DNA of 64,000 nucleotides from Actinomadura rubteroloni (lineage in GTDB: Bacteria; Actinomycetota; Actinomycetes; Streptosporangiales; Streptosporangiaceae), in assembly GCF_002911665.1 (NCBI RefSeq), contig NZ_MTBP01000002.1:496001-560000 (forward strand), in the 5' to 3' direction. Within the stretch, counting starts at the first letter, position 1; the number at the start of each line of letters is the position of its first letter. Positions 8,124 through 15,740 of the stretch are shown one piece after another. The position numbers and the translations under genes were made by a program. The notes beneath the pieces were generated by a model. That model worked only from the letters and a program-made list of their open reading frames with translations, was not told the origin of the DNA and did not search any database.

Positions 8124-9920
8124 TCACCTTAGTGGGCGCCGGGGCCGGGGCGCGGACGGCTCGACGGGCGCGTACGCCCGGTCGATGCGGGCGCGCAGCC
8201 GCTCGGCGCCGTGGACGGGGCACGTCCAGACGCCGTCCAGTTCGACCAGGCGGGCACCGGGGCCGTCCAGCCACCGCAGGACGCACTCCATCTCCTCCGC
8301 GCCCGCACCGCCCGACTCCGCCCCGGCGGGGATGGCGTCAGGCCCGGCGCCGAGTTCGGGCAGGACGGTCTCGGCGGTCGCGATGAGGGCGTCCACGTAC
8401 GGGCGCGGGTGGGCGCCGCGCGGAACGGTCCCGGCGGCGGCCAGGCGCCCGTGCCGGACCACCGACACCTCCCAGCCGCCGCCGGGGGCGGGCCGGGCCG
8501 CGACGAGCTGCGCGCAGCCCGCGAGGGCGCCGAGCCGCTGCGCGCGGGACGCGGCGCGGACGAACGCGGCGAGCCGGTCGCGCTGCGCGGCGGCCTCCTC
8601 GTAGCGCAGTTCGACGGCGAGCCGGTCGATGCGGGCGGTCGCGGCGGCGGCCACGGGACGCACGTCCCCCGCGAACACCGACCGCACGGCGGCGGCGTGC
8701 CCGGCGTACCGCTCGGGCGTCTCGTGGCCGGTGCAGGGCGCGCCGCAGCGGCCGAGGTCGGCGAGCGCGCAGGTCTGGGCCTTGCCGCGCTCCACCAGCG
8801 CGAGCGTGAGCCGCTGCGTGCACTGGCGCAGCGGGACGGCCTCGTGCAGCGCCGCCCTCGCCTCCTCGGCCTGGCGGCGCGAGCCGAGCGGCCCGAGGTA
8901 GGCGGCGCCGTCCGGGCGCCGCTCCCGGACGATCGACAGGCGCGGGAACGGCTCCACGGTCAGCTTCAGCCACACGACGCGCTCGGGGAACTTGGACCGC
9001 CGGTTGTAGCGCGGCTTGTGCGCGGCGATGAGGCGCAGCTCGCGGACCTCGGCCTCCAGCCCCGTCGCGCACACGATGGGCCGGACGCGCTCGGCCAGCC
9101 CGACCATCTCGCGGGCGCGCCAGCGGGTCTCCGAGCCGGTGAAGTAGCTGCGGACGCGGCTGCGCAGGTCGCCGCTCTTGCCGACGTAGAGCACCTCGCC
9201 GCGCGCGTCCTCGAACAGGTAGACGCCGGGCGCGCTCGGGACGTCGTCGGCCAGGTGCCGCTTGCCGCGCTGCTCGGGCGTCGGGGCCTTGGCGAAGCCG
9301 CGCAGTTCCTCCAGGGACGTGACGCCGAACGAGCCGAGCCGCTCGATGAGGCCGTGCAGGACGTCCACGGTGGCGCGGGCGTCGTCCAGCGCGCGGTGGT
9401 TCGGGGTCGTCGCGGCGCGGAAGTGCCGGGCCAGCGTCTCCAGCTTGCAGTTGGGGACCTCGTCGCGGGTGAGGACGCGGCGGGCGAGGTCCACGGTGTC
9501 CACGACGGGGAAGCCCGGCCACGGCCGTTCCCGCTCGGCGCACGCCGCCTTCAGGAAACCGATGTCGAACGGCGCGTTATGCGCGACGAGAACACAGCCC
9601 CGCGCGAATTCCAGGAATGCGGGAAGGACCTCGGCGATGCGCGGCGCGGCGTACACCATCTGCTGGGTGATGCCGGTGAGCGCGGTGATGAACGGCGGAA
9701 TGGGCGCGCCCGGGTCGACCAGCGTCCCGAATTCCCCGAGTTCCACGCCGCCGCGCACCTTCACGGCGCCGATCTCGGTGATGGCCGAGTCCCGCGCGGA
9801 TCCCCCGGTGGTCTCCAGGTCCACGACGACGAACGTGACGTCGGCGAGGGGGGTCCCGAGGTCGTCCAGAGTGCCCTGGACGCCGCTCGGCACGGGCGGA
9901 AGGGCTTTCGCAGGCGGCAT
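8124..9920 (-). CDS. DEDDh exonuclease fused to UvrC-like GIY-YIG nuclease
   Basis: A 598-residue two-part nuclease. Residues about 20-180 form a DnaQ-like 3'-5' exonuclease (VVDLETTGG acidic motif; HNAPFDIGFL; HRALDDARATVDVL). Residues about 220-330 form a GIY-YIG endonuclease like the UvrC N-terminus (GVYLFEDARGEVLYVGKSGDLRSR), followed by a cysteine-bearing segment and a UVR-like helix pair (RLAVELRYEEAAAQRDRL). It lacks the C-terminal RNase H-like and HhH domains of real UvrC. The fusion is known across actinobacteria (for example Rv2191) and probably acts in an alternative excision or DNA-end processing route. I chose the ATG at 9920; upstream GTG/TTG codons at 9944 and 9950 stay in frame and no start has a clear ribosome binding site. 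Confidence 0.88.
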   Translation of the reverse strand: MPPAKALPPVPSGVQGTLDDLGTPLADVTFVVVDLETTGGSARDSAITEIGAVKVRGGVELGEFGTLVDPGAPIPPFITALTGITQQMVYAAPRIAEVLPAFLEFARGCVLVAHNAPFDIGFLKAACAERERPWPGFPVVDTVDLARRVLTRDEVPNCKLETLARHFRAATTPNHRALDDARATVDVLHGLIERLGSFGVTSLEELRGFAKAPTPEQRGKRHLADDVPSAPGVYLFEDARGEVLYVGKSGDLRSRVRSYFTGSETRWRAREMVGLAERVRPIVCATGLEAEVRELRLIAAHKPRYNRRSKFPERVVWLKLTVEPFPRLSIVRERRPDGAAYLGPLGSRRQAEEARAALHEAVPLRQCTQRLTLALVERGKAQTCALADLGRCGAPCTGHETPERYAGHAAAVRSVFAGDVRPVAAAATARIDRLAVELRYEEAAAQRDRLAAFVRAASRAQRLGALAGCAQLVAARPAPGGGWEVSVVRHGRLAAAGTVPRGAHPRPYVDALIATAETVLPELGAGPDAIPAGAESGGAGAEEMECVLRWLDGPGARLVELDGVWTCPVHGAERLRARIDRAYAPVEPSAPRPRRPLR

Positions 9921-10040
9921 GACGGCGACGGTAAAGGACGCCACCGACAAACGGCCGTCCGTGCGGCGCGGCGGGCCGCCGACATGCGGAATCGGGGGTC
10001 GCCGACGGCGGCGCTAGGGTGTTCACTTCCCGGTTAGCAG

Positions 10041-11429
10041 GTGCCACCGCCGGGAAGTACTCAGCGCACCGGTGGCGGGTCCGAGAGGAGCGGGATCATC
10101 GACAGCGGTCCGGATGCGGAGGGACGGCTGGACCGTCCGCTGCCCGACGCCGTCCGGCAGCGCGTCGTGGAGGCCGCGGCCGAGGTCCTCGGCGCCCTGC
10201 CGGCCGACGCGGTCCCGGCGCGGCTGCGCCCGTTCGCCCGGTTCGAGCGCCGCAAGCGCCGCAAGCTCGGCGGGTCGGCGATCGCGGCCGTCCTGGAGGG
10301 CGACGCCGACTTCCGGGGCCGGGTCGCCGAGGCGCTGCGCGGCGCCCAGCCCGAGCTGGTCGCGGCGGTCGAGGCCGGGGAGCGCCCGCCCGCGGCCGAT
10401 CCGGTGCAGGTGGCGGCGCTGGCGTACCTGCTGCGCCCGGCGGACTGGACGGACGCGGTCGACGCCGTCCACGCGGAACTGGCGGCGTCCCGGGACGAGT
10501 CGCGCGAGCGGGCGGCGGCGCGCGAGCTGGAGGCGCTGCGCGCCGAGCTGGCGGCGGCGCGCGCCGAGCGGGCCGCCGAGTCCGAGCGGCTGCGCGCCGA
10601 GCTGCGCGCGGCCAAGACCGAGAACGCCGACCTGCGCCGCCGGCTGCACGAGACGCGGCTGCGGCTGAAGGCCGAGCAGACGCGGGCCGAGACGCTCGCG
10701 ACCGAGGCGGGCGCGGAGCGGGCGACGGCGCGCGACTCGGCGGCGGCGGCCGACAAGGAGCTGCGCCGGATGCGGGTCCGGACCGAGCGCGCCGAGGCGG
10801 CCGTGGAGGCGGCGCGGCGCGCGGCGCGCGAGGGCCGCAACGCCGACGAGGTCCGGCTGCGGGTCCTGCTGGACGCCCTGGTGGACGCCGCGCAGGGCCT
10901 GCGCCGGGAGCTGGCGCTGCCGACGCTGATCGAACGTCCGGCCGACGCCGTGCGCGGCCTCGACCCGGGTCCGCCGACGCCCGCGTCGCTGCCCGGCCGC
11001 GCCCTCGCCGACGACGATCCGCAACTGCTCGACCGGCTGCTCGCGCTACCCCGCGTCCATCTGGTCGTGGACGGCTACAACGTCACCAAGACCGGCTACG
11101 GCGGGCTGCCGCTGGCCGACCAGCGCGCCCGGCTGCTGTCGGGCCTCGGCGGCCTGGCGGCCCAGACGCGCGCCGAGGTGACCTGCGTGTTCGACGGAGC
11201 CGAACTCGACGCGCCGGTGCCGATCTCGGCGCCGCGCGGGGTGCGGGTGAAGTTCAGTCCACCCGGGACGACGGCGGACGAGCTGATCGGCGAACTCGTC
11301 CGGGCCGAGCCGCCGGGACGGGCCGTCGTGGTGGTCTCGGCGGACCGCGAGGTGGCGGACGCGGCACGGCGCGCGGGGGCCCGTCCGGCGCCGTCCCGGC
11401 TGCTGCTGCGCCGCCTCGGCCGGGCCTGA
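10041..11429 (+). CDS. NYN (PIN-like) domain RNA-binding protein
   Basis: A 462-residue protein with a long alanine/arginine/glutamate-rich coiled-coil middle (about residues 150-290) and a C-terminal NYN/YacP-type nuclease-like domain (VHLVVDGYNVTKTGYGGLPL, VTCVFDGAEL, VVVVSADREVADAARRAGA). The aspartates of these motifs would form the acidic metal site. The N-terminal 100 residues contain FARFERRKRRKLGGSAI, probably RNA-binding. Homologues are widespread in actinobacteria near NlpC genes and are annotated as RNA-binding. A role in RNA turnover is inferred from the fold. The start GTG at 10041 has no ribosome binding site; the frame enters a more conserved-looking region about 20 codons later, so the true start is uncertain. 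Confidence 0.8.
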   Translation: MPPPGSTQRTGGGSERSGIIDSGPDAEGRLDRPLPDAVRQRVVEAAAEVLGALPADAVPARLRPFARFERRKRRKLGGSAIAAVLEGDADFRGRVAEALRGAQPELVAAVEAGERPPAADPVQVAALAYLLRPADWTDAVDAVHAELAASRDESRERAAARELEALRAELAAARAERAAESERLRAELRAAKTENADLRRRLHETRLRLKAEQTRAETLATEAGAERATARDSAAAADKELRRMRVRTERAEAAVEAARRAAREGRNADEVRLRVLLDALVDAAQGLRRELALPTLIERPADAVRGLDPGPPTPASLPGRALADDDPQLLDRLLALPRVHLVVDGYNVTKTGYGGLPLADQRARLLSGLGGLAAQTRAEVTCVFDGAELDAPVPISAPRGVRVKFSPPGTTADELIGELVRAEPPGRAVVVVSADREVADAARRAGARPAPSRLLLRRLGRA

Positions 11430-11461
11430 CCGCCACCGCTTTCGAGCTGCGGGTCGTCACC

Positions 11462-11485
11462 AGTGGTGATCATGTGATCACCACT
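11462..11485. promoter_or_regulatory. Perfect 11-bp inverted repeat upstream of the NlpC/P60 gene
   Basis: AGTGGTGATCA (11462-11472), TG, TGATCACCACT (11475-11485). A further GTCACC just upstream (11456-11461) adds a third copy of the half-site. It sits in an unusually A/T-rich 160-bp gap, about 45 bp before a candidate -35 box. An operator is favoured over a terminator because the arms contain only moderate G+C and the spacer is 2 bp. Confidence 0.5.
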
Positions 11486-11528
11486 CGCGGACAATTGGCT
11501 TGATTTTTGGTTATTAGTGAGGAATCGG

Positions 11529-11557
11529 TTGTAGGTGGTGTGGGGTCTCGCTAGGGT
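11529..11557 (+). promoter_or_regulatory. Candidate promoter of the NlpC/P60 gene
   Basis: TTGTAG (11529-11534), a 17-bp spacer and TAGGGT (11552-11557) match a vegetative-type actinobacterial promoter. The start codon is 40 bp downstream, with GAGAGGGG as ribosome binding site. Confidence 0.5.
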
Positions 11558-11597
11558 CGGCCGCTGACGTCGTGGATCGAGAGGGGCAAGCCGAACC

Positions 11598-12626
11598 GTG
11601 GCCGAAGACGATCTCACCCGGGGCTCCGTGGTGACGCGGAGCGCGCCGGACACACGCCGGAGAGGCCGCAAGCGCCGTCTGACGGCCGCCGCCTGCCTGG
11701 CGGTCGCCTTCTCCCTGCCGCTTCCGATGACCGCGCACGCGGCGCCGAAGCCCACCGAGGCCGAGACGAAGAAGAAGATCGAGAAGCTCAACGAGAAGTC
11801 CGACGCGGCCGTCGAGCGCTACAACCAGGCCACCGAACGGCTGAAGGCCGCGAAGAAGAAGCTCGACGCGGCGCGCAAGGCGAGCAAGGCCGAGGAGCAG
11901 GCGTTCGAGAAGGAGCGCCAGCACATCGCCGAACTGGCCGCGACGGCGTACAAGAACAGCGACACCGACGGGCTCGCCGGCTTCGTGGGGAGCAAGGACC
12001 CGCAGGCCATCCTGGACCAGTCGTCCATCCTGACCCACCTGTCGCAGAACCGCGACGCCGAGCTGGCCCAGTACGTCGCGGCCGTGCAGCGTCTCAAGCG
12101 CGAGCAGGAGCAGGCCCAGCAGGCCTACGACGACTACACGTCCAAGACGAAGGACGCCCGTAAAGAGAAGCAGAACGTCGACAAGCAGCTCGCCCAGCAG
12201 AAGAAGATCCTGGCGAAGTTCGGCGTCAAGAACGACAAGCCCGGCACCGGGGCGGGCGGGACGTACACCGGACCGGCGTCCGGCAGCGCGCGGGCGGCCC
12301 TGAACTTCGCCTACGCCCAGCTCGGCAAGCCGTACGTGTACGGCGCCGCCGGCCCGAACTCCTACGACTGCTCGGGGCTGACGATGCGGTCGTGGGGCGC
12401 GGCGGGCGTCAACATCACCCGGACGACGAACAGCCAGTGGGCCGCGACGAAGCGCGTCTCGCAGAGCGACCTCCAGGCCGGTGACCTGGTGTTCTTCAAC
12501 AGCCTCGGCCACGTCGGCATGTACGTCGGCGGCGGGAAGATCATTCACGCGCCGCACACCGGCACCGTGGTCAAGATCGTGCCGCTGTCGTCCATGCCCG
12601 GCTACTACGGCGCGGGACGTCCCTGA
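11598..12626 (+). CDS. Secreted NlpC/P60 peptidoglycan endopeptidase (RipA-like)
   Basis: A 342-residue exported cell-wall hydrolase. The N-terminus has basic residues, a hydrophobic core (LTAAACLAVAFSLPL) and an AHA-A cleavage site near residue 49. Residues about 50-205 are a lysine-rich coiled coil (KKKIEKLNEKSDAAVERYNQ), the typical autoinhibitory or scaffold part. The C-terminal NlpC/P60 domain has the catalytic cysteine in SYDCSGLTMRSWG and the histidine in LGHVGMYVGGGKIIHAP. Enzymes of this family cut D-Glu-mDAP bonds in peptidoglycan, often for daughter-cell separation. The start is GTG at 11598 with GAGGGG about 10 nt upstream. It is followed by a strong rho-independent terminator. 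Confidence 0.95.
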   Translation: MAEDDLTRGSVVTRSAPDTRRRGRKRRLTAAACLAVAFSLPLPMTAHAAPKPTEAETKKKIEKLNEKSDAAVERYNQATERLKAAKKKLDAARKASKAEEQAFEKERQHIAELAATAYKNSDTDGLAGFVGSKDPQAILDQSSILTHLSQNRDAELAQYVAAVQRLKREQEQAQQAYDDYTSKTKDARKEKQNVDKQLAQQKKILAKFGVKNDKPGTGAGGTYTGPASGSARAALNFAYAQLGKPYVYGAAGPNSYDCSGLTMRSWGAAGVNITRTTNSQWAATKRVSQSDLQAGDLVFFNSLGHVGMYVGGGKIIHAPHTGTVVKIVPLSSMPGYYGAGRP

Positions 12627-12644
12627 CGGCCCACCCCGGACGAC

Positions 12645-12684
12645 CGACGGCCCAGGTACTCTGACCTGGGCCGTCGCTGTTTTT
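12645..12684 (+). terminator. Rho-independent terminator of the NlpC/P60 gene
   Basis: A perfect 13-bp stem (12645-12657 with 12664-12676, 6-nt loop) is followed by CTGTTTTT, a classical intrinsic terminator with a T-tract and a rare clear case in this G+C-rich window. Confidence 0.9.
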
Positions 12685-12693
12685 GTGGAAGAT

Positions 12694-12721
12694 TTGCCTT
12701 TCCTGGGGCGTTTGGTACCTT
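12694..12721 (+). promoter_or_regulatory. Candidate promoter of the riboswitch-CHAP transcript
   Basis: TTGCCT (12694-12699), a 16-bp spacer and TACCTT (12716-12721) lie directly after the terminator and upstream of the two riboswitches. This would make the transcribed leader unusually long, about 310 nt before the first aptamer. Confidence 0.5.
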
Positions 12722-13030
12722 GAGTGCCACTTGTCGGTGTCAGCCAGTCATCGGCGCAGGTCACGACACGTTCCACGTGCCGCGGCCCCGGTGCGGCGCC
12801 CACCAGCCGCCGCGCCCCGCAGGACGGCCGGCCCGGCCGCGTGCGCACGCCCGACGCGTGCATGGCGCCGAGAGCGCGTCACGACGGCCAGCAACGGGCT
12901 TCCGGCCCGGACGGTTCAGCGCCGTCCACGACCACATGTCAGCGCCGCTCGTCCCCCGCAGGAACCTGCGGACTCCACGGGCCCCATCACGCCCGTCCCG
13001 GCGAAGCGGCAGCGCCGAATCCGCGATGGC
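12722..13030. other. Long untranslated stretch ahead of the first riboswitch
   Basis: I find no convincing gene in these 309 bp. Open frames in all directions are arginine/proline/alanine-rich without start signals or domain motifs. It is probably the 5' leader of the riboswitch transcript. A second promoter closer to the aptamer cannot be excluded. Confidence 0.4.
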
Positions 13031-13163
13031 GGAACCGGGGACCCATCCGCCGCGCACGATCCCGCACCGGGACGCGCGGCACGGGGTGAATCGGCCCTCT
13101 CGGGGGCCGTAGGGCAGCTTCCACGCCCGAACCCGACAGCTAACCCGGCAGGCGTCTGGAAGA
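13031..13163 (+). ncRNA. ydaO/yuaA-type cyclic di-AMP riboswitch, copy 1
   Basis: The conserved core of the ydaO aptamer (Rfam RF00379) is visible in order: CCGGGGACCCA (13036-13045), GGGGTGAATC (13083-13092), a G+C hairpin, TAGGGC, GCCCGAACCCGACAGCTAAC (13125-13144) and CGGCAGGCG (13146-13154). It is followed at once by GAAGGAG, the ribosome binding site of the short CTG-start frame at 13174. In bacteria this class turns genes off when c-di-AMP binds, and in actinobacteria it often precedes cell-wall hydrolases. One base in the CCGTCAGCTAAC consensus is A here (CCGACAGC). Confidence 0.88.
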
Positions 13164-13173
13164 AGGAGCGACC

Positions 13174-13347
13174 CTGTCCAGCAGAGTTGTCACCACGTCC
13201 CGCCGTGCTCCGATCACGGCACCGTCCGACCTCTCCCCCAGACCCGCCGCACCGGCGGGCACCGCGCCCCCGGCCGTGCCGGGGACCGGCGTTCATGAGC
13301 GGACCGCCGCGCGCGGCTCCGTCCTCGGGACCACCGGCGCGGACTGA
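13174..13347 (+). CDS. Possible 57-residue peptide with CTG start behind riboswitch 1
   Basis: This frame begins with CTG 7 nt after GGAG (AAGGAGCGACC-CTG) and runs 57 codons to TGA at 13347. The peptide starts MSSRVVTTSRRAP if the CTG is read as Met and is rich in Pro, Ala and Thr, with no signal peptide, membrane helix or domain I can name. The frame is uninterrupted and the ribosome binding site is well placed, yet no ATG, GTG or TTG is available near it. It may be a leader peptide, the decayed remains of a secreted hydrolase gene, or non-coding. Downstream sequence in this frame shows no remnant of a hydrolase that I can recognise. Confidence 0.35.
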   Translation: MSSRVVTTSRRAPITAPSDLSPRPAAPAGTAPPAVPGTGVHERTAARGSVLGTTGAD

Positions 13348-13506
13348 TCCCACCGCCCCGCGAGGGGCCGTGCGCAGACCGCGCGTCCCGTGACGCGACA
13401 GCGCATCCTCATCCGGGGCCGTTCCCGGCCCCTCTCCCGGCGGAAGACGCCCGGAGGAACAGCCCAGAACCATCATCGGGCGCGCACCCGCGCGCCCACC
13501 GCCGAG

Positions 13507-13539
13507 TCCGCGGGAACGCCCGTCCGGCGTTCCCGCGGA
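13507..13539 (+). terminator. Strong hairpin between the two riboswitch units
   Basis: A perfect 14-bp stem (13507-13520 with 13526-13539, loop CGTCC) ends one base before the second aptamer. It could terminate the first unit, or insulate the second aptamer from upstream RNA. Confidence 0.65.
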
Positions 13540-13653
13540 GCCGGGGACCCACTGTGTCCTCATCCGGGGTGAATCGGCCCGTCACGGGCCGTAGGGCGGC
13601 TTCCACGCCCGAACCCGTCAGCTAACCCGGCAGGCGGTCATGGAAGCGAGGAG
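13540..13653 (+). ncRNA. ydaO/yuaA-type cyclic di-AMP riboswitch, copy 2
   Basis: A second, shorter and fully consensus ydaO aptamer: GCCGGGGACCCA (13540-13551), GGGGTGAATC (13566-13575), a hairpin, TAGGGC, GCCCGAACCCGTCAGCTAAC (13607-13626) and CGGCAGGCG (13628-13636), ending in GAGGAG, the ribosome binding site of the CHAP gene. The P1-closing 3' part overlaps the ribosome binding region, so c-di-AMP binding may hide it or terminate transcription. It resembles copy 1 closely from GGTGAATCGGCC to GGCAGGCG, indicating duplication. Confidence 0.92.
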
Positions 13654-13664
13654 TAGACCCGCTC

Positions 13665-14459
13665 ATGAACGGCAAGCATCGCAAACCCCGTCCGCTCACC
13701 GTCGCCGCGCGCACGACCGGCGCACTGGTGGCGGGTGCCGCGCTCGTCGGCACCGTCGCCGCGACGGCGCAGGCCGCCGTGCCGGTTCCCGGCAAGGACG
13801 CCCCGCAGGGCGCCCTGTCGGTCGCCGGGACGGCCGTCCAGCCCAAGGGGGGCCCGGTGGGGCTCCCGCAGGAGCGGAGGGTCCGGCAGGACGACCCGAA
13901 GACCGAAGCGCCGAAGGCCGACGCCCCCTCCGACGAGGGCGACGGCGGCACCGAGGCGCCGAGCACCGGACGGCCCACCGCGCACGACGCCATCCGGCTC
14001 GCCGAGTCCCAGGTCGGCGTCTCCGAGAGCCGCCACGGGAACACCAAGTTCCAGGACTGGTACATGACCACCGACCGCGCCCGTGAGACCGTCCGCCGCG
14101 ACGGCGGCTCGGTCGGCGCCTACCGGGGCGCGAACTGGTGCGACATGTTCGTGTCCTGGGTCGGCGAGAAGATCGGGTTCACCGACCAGTTCGGGTCGGA
14201 CGCGTGGACCGTCGAGCACGCCGACTGGTTCAAGGAGAACGGCCGGTGGGGCACCAAGCCCAAGCCGGGCGCGATCGTCTTCTTCGACTGGAACGGCGGC
14301 GGCTCCATCGACGGCATCGAGCACGTCGGGATGGTCGTCAAGGACAACCGGAACGGCACGATCGACACCGTCGAGGGCAACGCGGGCAACGCCGTCCGCA
14401 AGGAGACCCGCGACACCGGCTCGGTGGTCGGGTACGGCTATCCGAACTACCGGCGGTGA
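13665..14459 (+). CDS. Secreted CHAP-domain peptidoglycan hydrolase
   Basis: A 264-residue exported protein. Basic residues and a hydrophobic core (TGALVAGAALVGTVAATAQA) form a signal peptide with cleavage after AQA near residue 37. A Pro/Asp/Glu-rich linker (to about residue 105) leads into a CHAP amidase/endopeptidase domain with the catalytic cysteine in YRGANWCDMFVSWVG and the histidine in GIEHVGMVVKDN. It probably cuts the peptide part of peptidoglycan, remodelling the wall. The ATG at 13665 lies 11 nt after the GAGGAG that ends riboswitch 2, so its expression is very likely controlled by c-di-AMP, in line with known actinobacterial ydaO regulons for wall hydrolases. Confidence 0.92.
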   Translation: MNGKHRKPRPLTVAARTTGALVAGAALVGTVAATAQAAVPVPGKDAPQGALSVAGTAVQPKGGPVGLPQERRVRQDDPKTEAPKADAPSDEGDGGTEAPSTGRPTAHDAIRLAESQVGVSESRHGNTKFQDWYMTTDRARETVRRDGGSVGAYRGANWCDMFVSWVGEKIGFTDQFGSDAWTVEHADWFKENGRWGTKPKPGAIVFFDWNGGGSIDGIEHVGMVVKDNRNGTIDTVEGNAGNAVRKETRDTGSVVGYGYPNYRR

Positions 14460-14495
14460 GCCGGACCTTCGGTGAAGCTCACTAGGATCGCCCGC

Positions 14496-15740
14496 ATGAC
14501 GGACGATCCCGGCGACGGGGCCCCGCGCCCGGCGTCCGCCCGACGGCGGATCGCCCTCGGCGCGGGGCTCTGCGTCGTCCTGTGCCTGCTCGCGGCGTAC
14601 GCGTTCGCCGCGCGCGGGCACGATCGCCCGGCGCCGGTGGCCGCGCCGAGCCCCGCCGCCGCCCGCGCGCCGCGTCCGGCCGACGTCCGGACGGTCCTCG
14701 CCAACCGGGCCGCCGCCGTCCGCGCCGGGGACCGCGCCCGCTTCCTCGCCACCGTCGCGTCCGCGCCCGCCGCGTTCCGGGACGCCCAGGGTCGCGTCTT
14801 CGACAACCTGCGCCGCCTGCCCCTCGCGACCTGGGGCGAGCACTACGAGAGCGCCGACGGGACGACCGTCGCGGTCGCCGTCCGGTACCGGTTCGCCGGC
14901 TACGACCGCGCCGACGTCGTCCGCGAGCGCCACCTGACGTTCGCGTCCCGGTCCGGCGCCTGGACGATCACCGGGTCCGGCGCGGGCGACGCCCCCGAGA
15001 TCTGGGACGGCGGCCCGCTCACCGTCGTGCGCGGCGCGTCCAGCCTCGTCGTCGGGGACGCCGCCGGGCTCGACCAGATCGCCGGGCTGCTCGACCGCGC
15101 CGTGCCCGCCGTCACCGCCGTGACCGGACGCGACTGGGCCCGCCGCGTCGTCGCCCTCGCGCCCGCGCAGCCCGCCGTGGCCGCCGCGCTCGCCGGCGAC
15201 GACCAGGACCTCGGCCAGATCGCCGCGCTCGCGACCGTCGCGCCCGGCGCCGACGGCTCGCCCGGCGACGACCGCGTCCTCATCGCGCCCGGCACGTTCG
15301 CCCGGCTCAACCCGCTCGGCCGCCGCGTCGTCCTCACCCACGAGCTGACGCACGTCGCGACCGGCGGCGCGCACGACGGCCGCACCCCGCTGTGGCTCAT
15401 CGAGGGCTTCGCCGACTACGTGGGGTACCGGGACGCGAAGGTTTCCGTCCGGGCCGCCGCCGGGGAACTGGCCGCCGACGTGCGCGCCGGACGCGTCCCG
15501 GGCTCGCTCCCGTCCCGCGCCGCGTTCGGCTCGGGCTCCGCGGACCTCGCGCAGTCCTACCAGGAGGCGTGGCTCGCCTGCCGCATGATCGCCGAGCGGT
15601 ACGGTGAGGCGACGCTCGTCCGGCTCTACCGCGCCGCCGGACGCCGCGACGAGGGCGCCGCGCTGCGCGACGTCCTCGGGACGAGCCGGGCCGGGTTCAC
15701 CGCCGCGTGGCGCGACTACCTGCGGAAGGAACTGCGTTGA
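14496..15740 (+). CDS. Membrane-anchored gluzincin metallopeptidase (peptidase MA-like)
   Basis: A 414-residue protein with one N-terminal membrane helix (RIALGAGLCVVLCLLAAYAF) and an extracytoplasmic part. Residues about 60-170 resemble a small NTF2-like domain (ARFLATVASAPAAFRDAQGR). The C-terminal part is a zinc metallopeptidase with HELTHVATGG as HExxH motif and EGFADYVGY as the third-ligand glutamate segment. I chose ATG 14496 because TAGGAT (14483-14488) ends 7 nt upstream, which fits a leaderless mRNA; a GTG at 14472 is an alternative. The stop overlaps the TTG start of the next gene, another metallopeptidase, so the two are cotranscribed. Substrate unknown. Confidence 0.82.
   Translation: MTDDPGDGAPRPASARRRIALGAGLCVVLCLLAAYAFAARGHDRPAPVAAPSPAAARAPRPADVRTVLANRAAAVRAGDRARFLATVASAPAAFRDAQGRVFDNLRRLPLATWGEHYESADGTTVAVAVRYRFAGYDRADVVRERHLTFASRSGAWTITGSGAGDAPEIWDGGPLTVVRGASSLVVGDAAGLDQIAGLLDRAVPAVTAVTGRDWARRVVALAPAQPAVAAALAGDDQDLGQIAALATVAPGADGSPGDDRVLIAPGTFARLNPLGRRVVLTHELTHVATGGAHDGRTPLWLIEGFADYVGYRDAKVSVRAAAGELAADVRAGRVPGSLPSRAAFGSGSADLAQSYQEAWLACRMIAERYGEATLVRLYRAAGRRDEGAALRDVLGTSRAGFTAAWRDYLRKELR

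Noticed and set aside
9921..9950. Upstream TTG/GTG starts for the DnaQ-UvrC fusion
   Set aside because: No ribosome binding site, and the extra ten residues are not needed for the exonuclease fold. ATG 9920 kept with moderate certainty.
12984..13030. A third ydaO-like aptamer or extension upstream of copy 1
   Set aside because: Only scattered words match; the conserved GGGGACCC and CTAAC blocks occur once per copy.
12683..13393. Plus-strand frames of 100-236 codons upstream of and through riboswitch 1
   Set aside because: They run through the highly structured aptamer, have Arg/Pro/Ala-rich composition and lack start signals.
13394..13470. TCCTCATCCGGGG repeat (also in riboswitch 2) as a degenerate riboswitch
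   Set aside because: Only 13 bp match. The GTGAATC and CAGCTAAC cores are missing.
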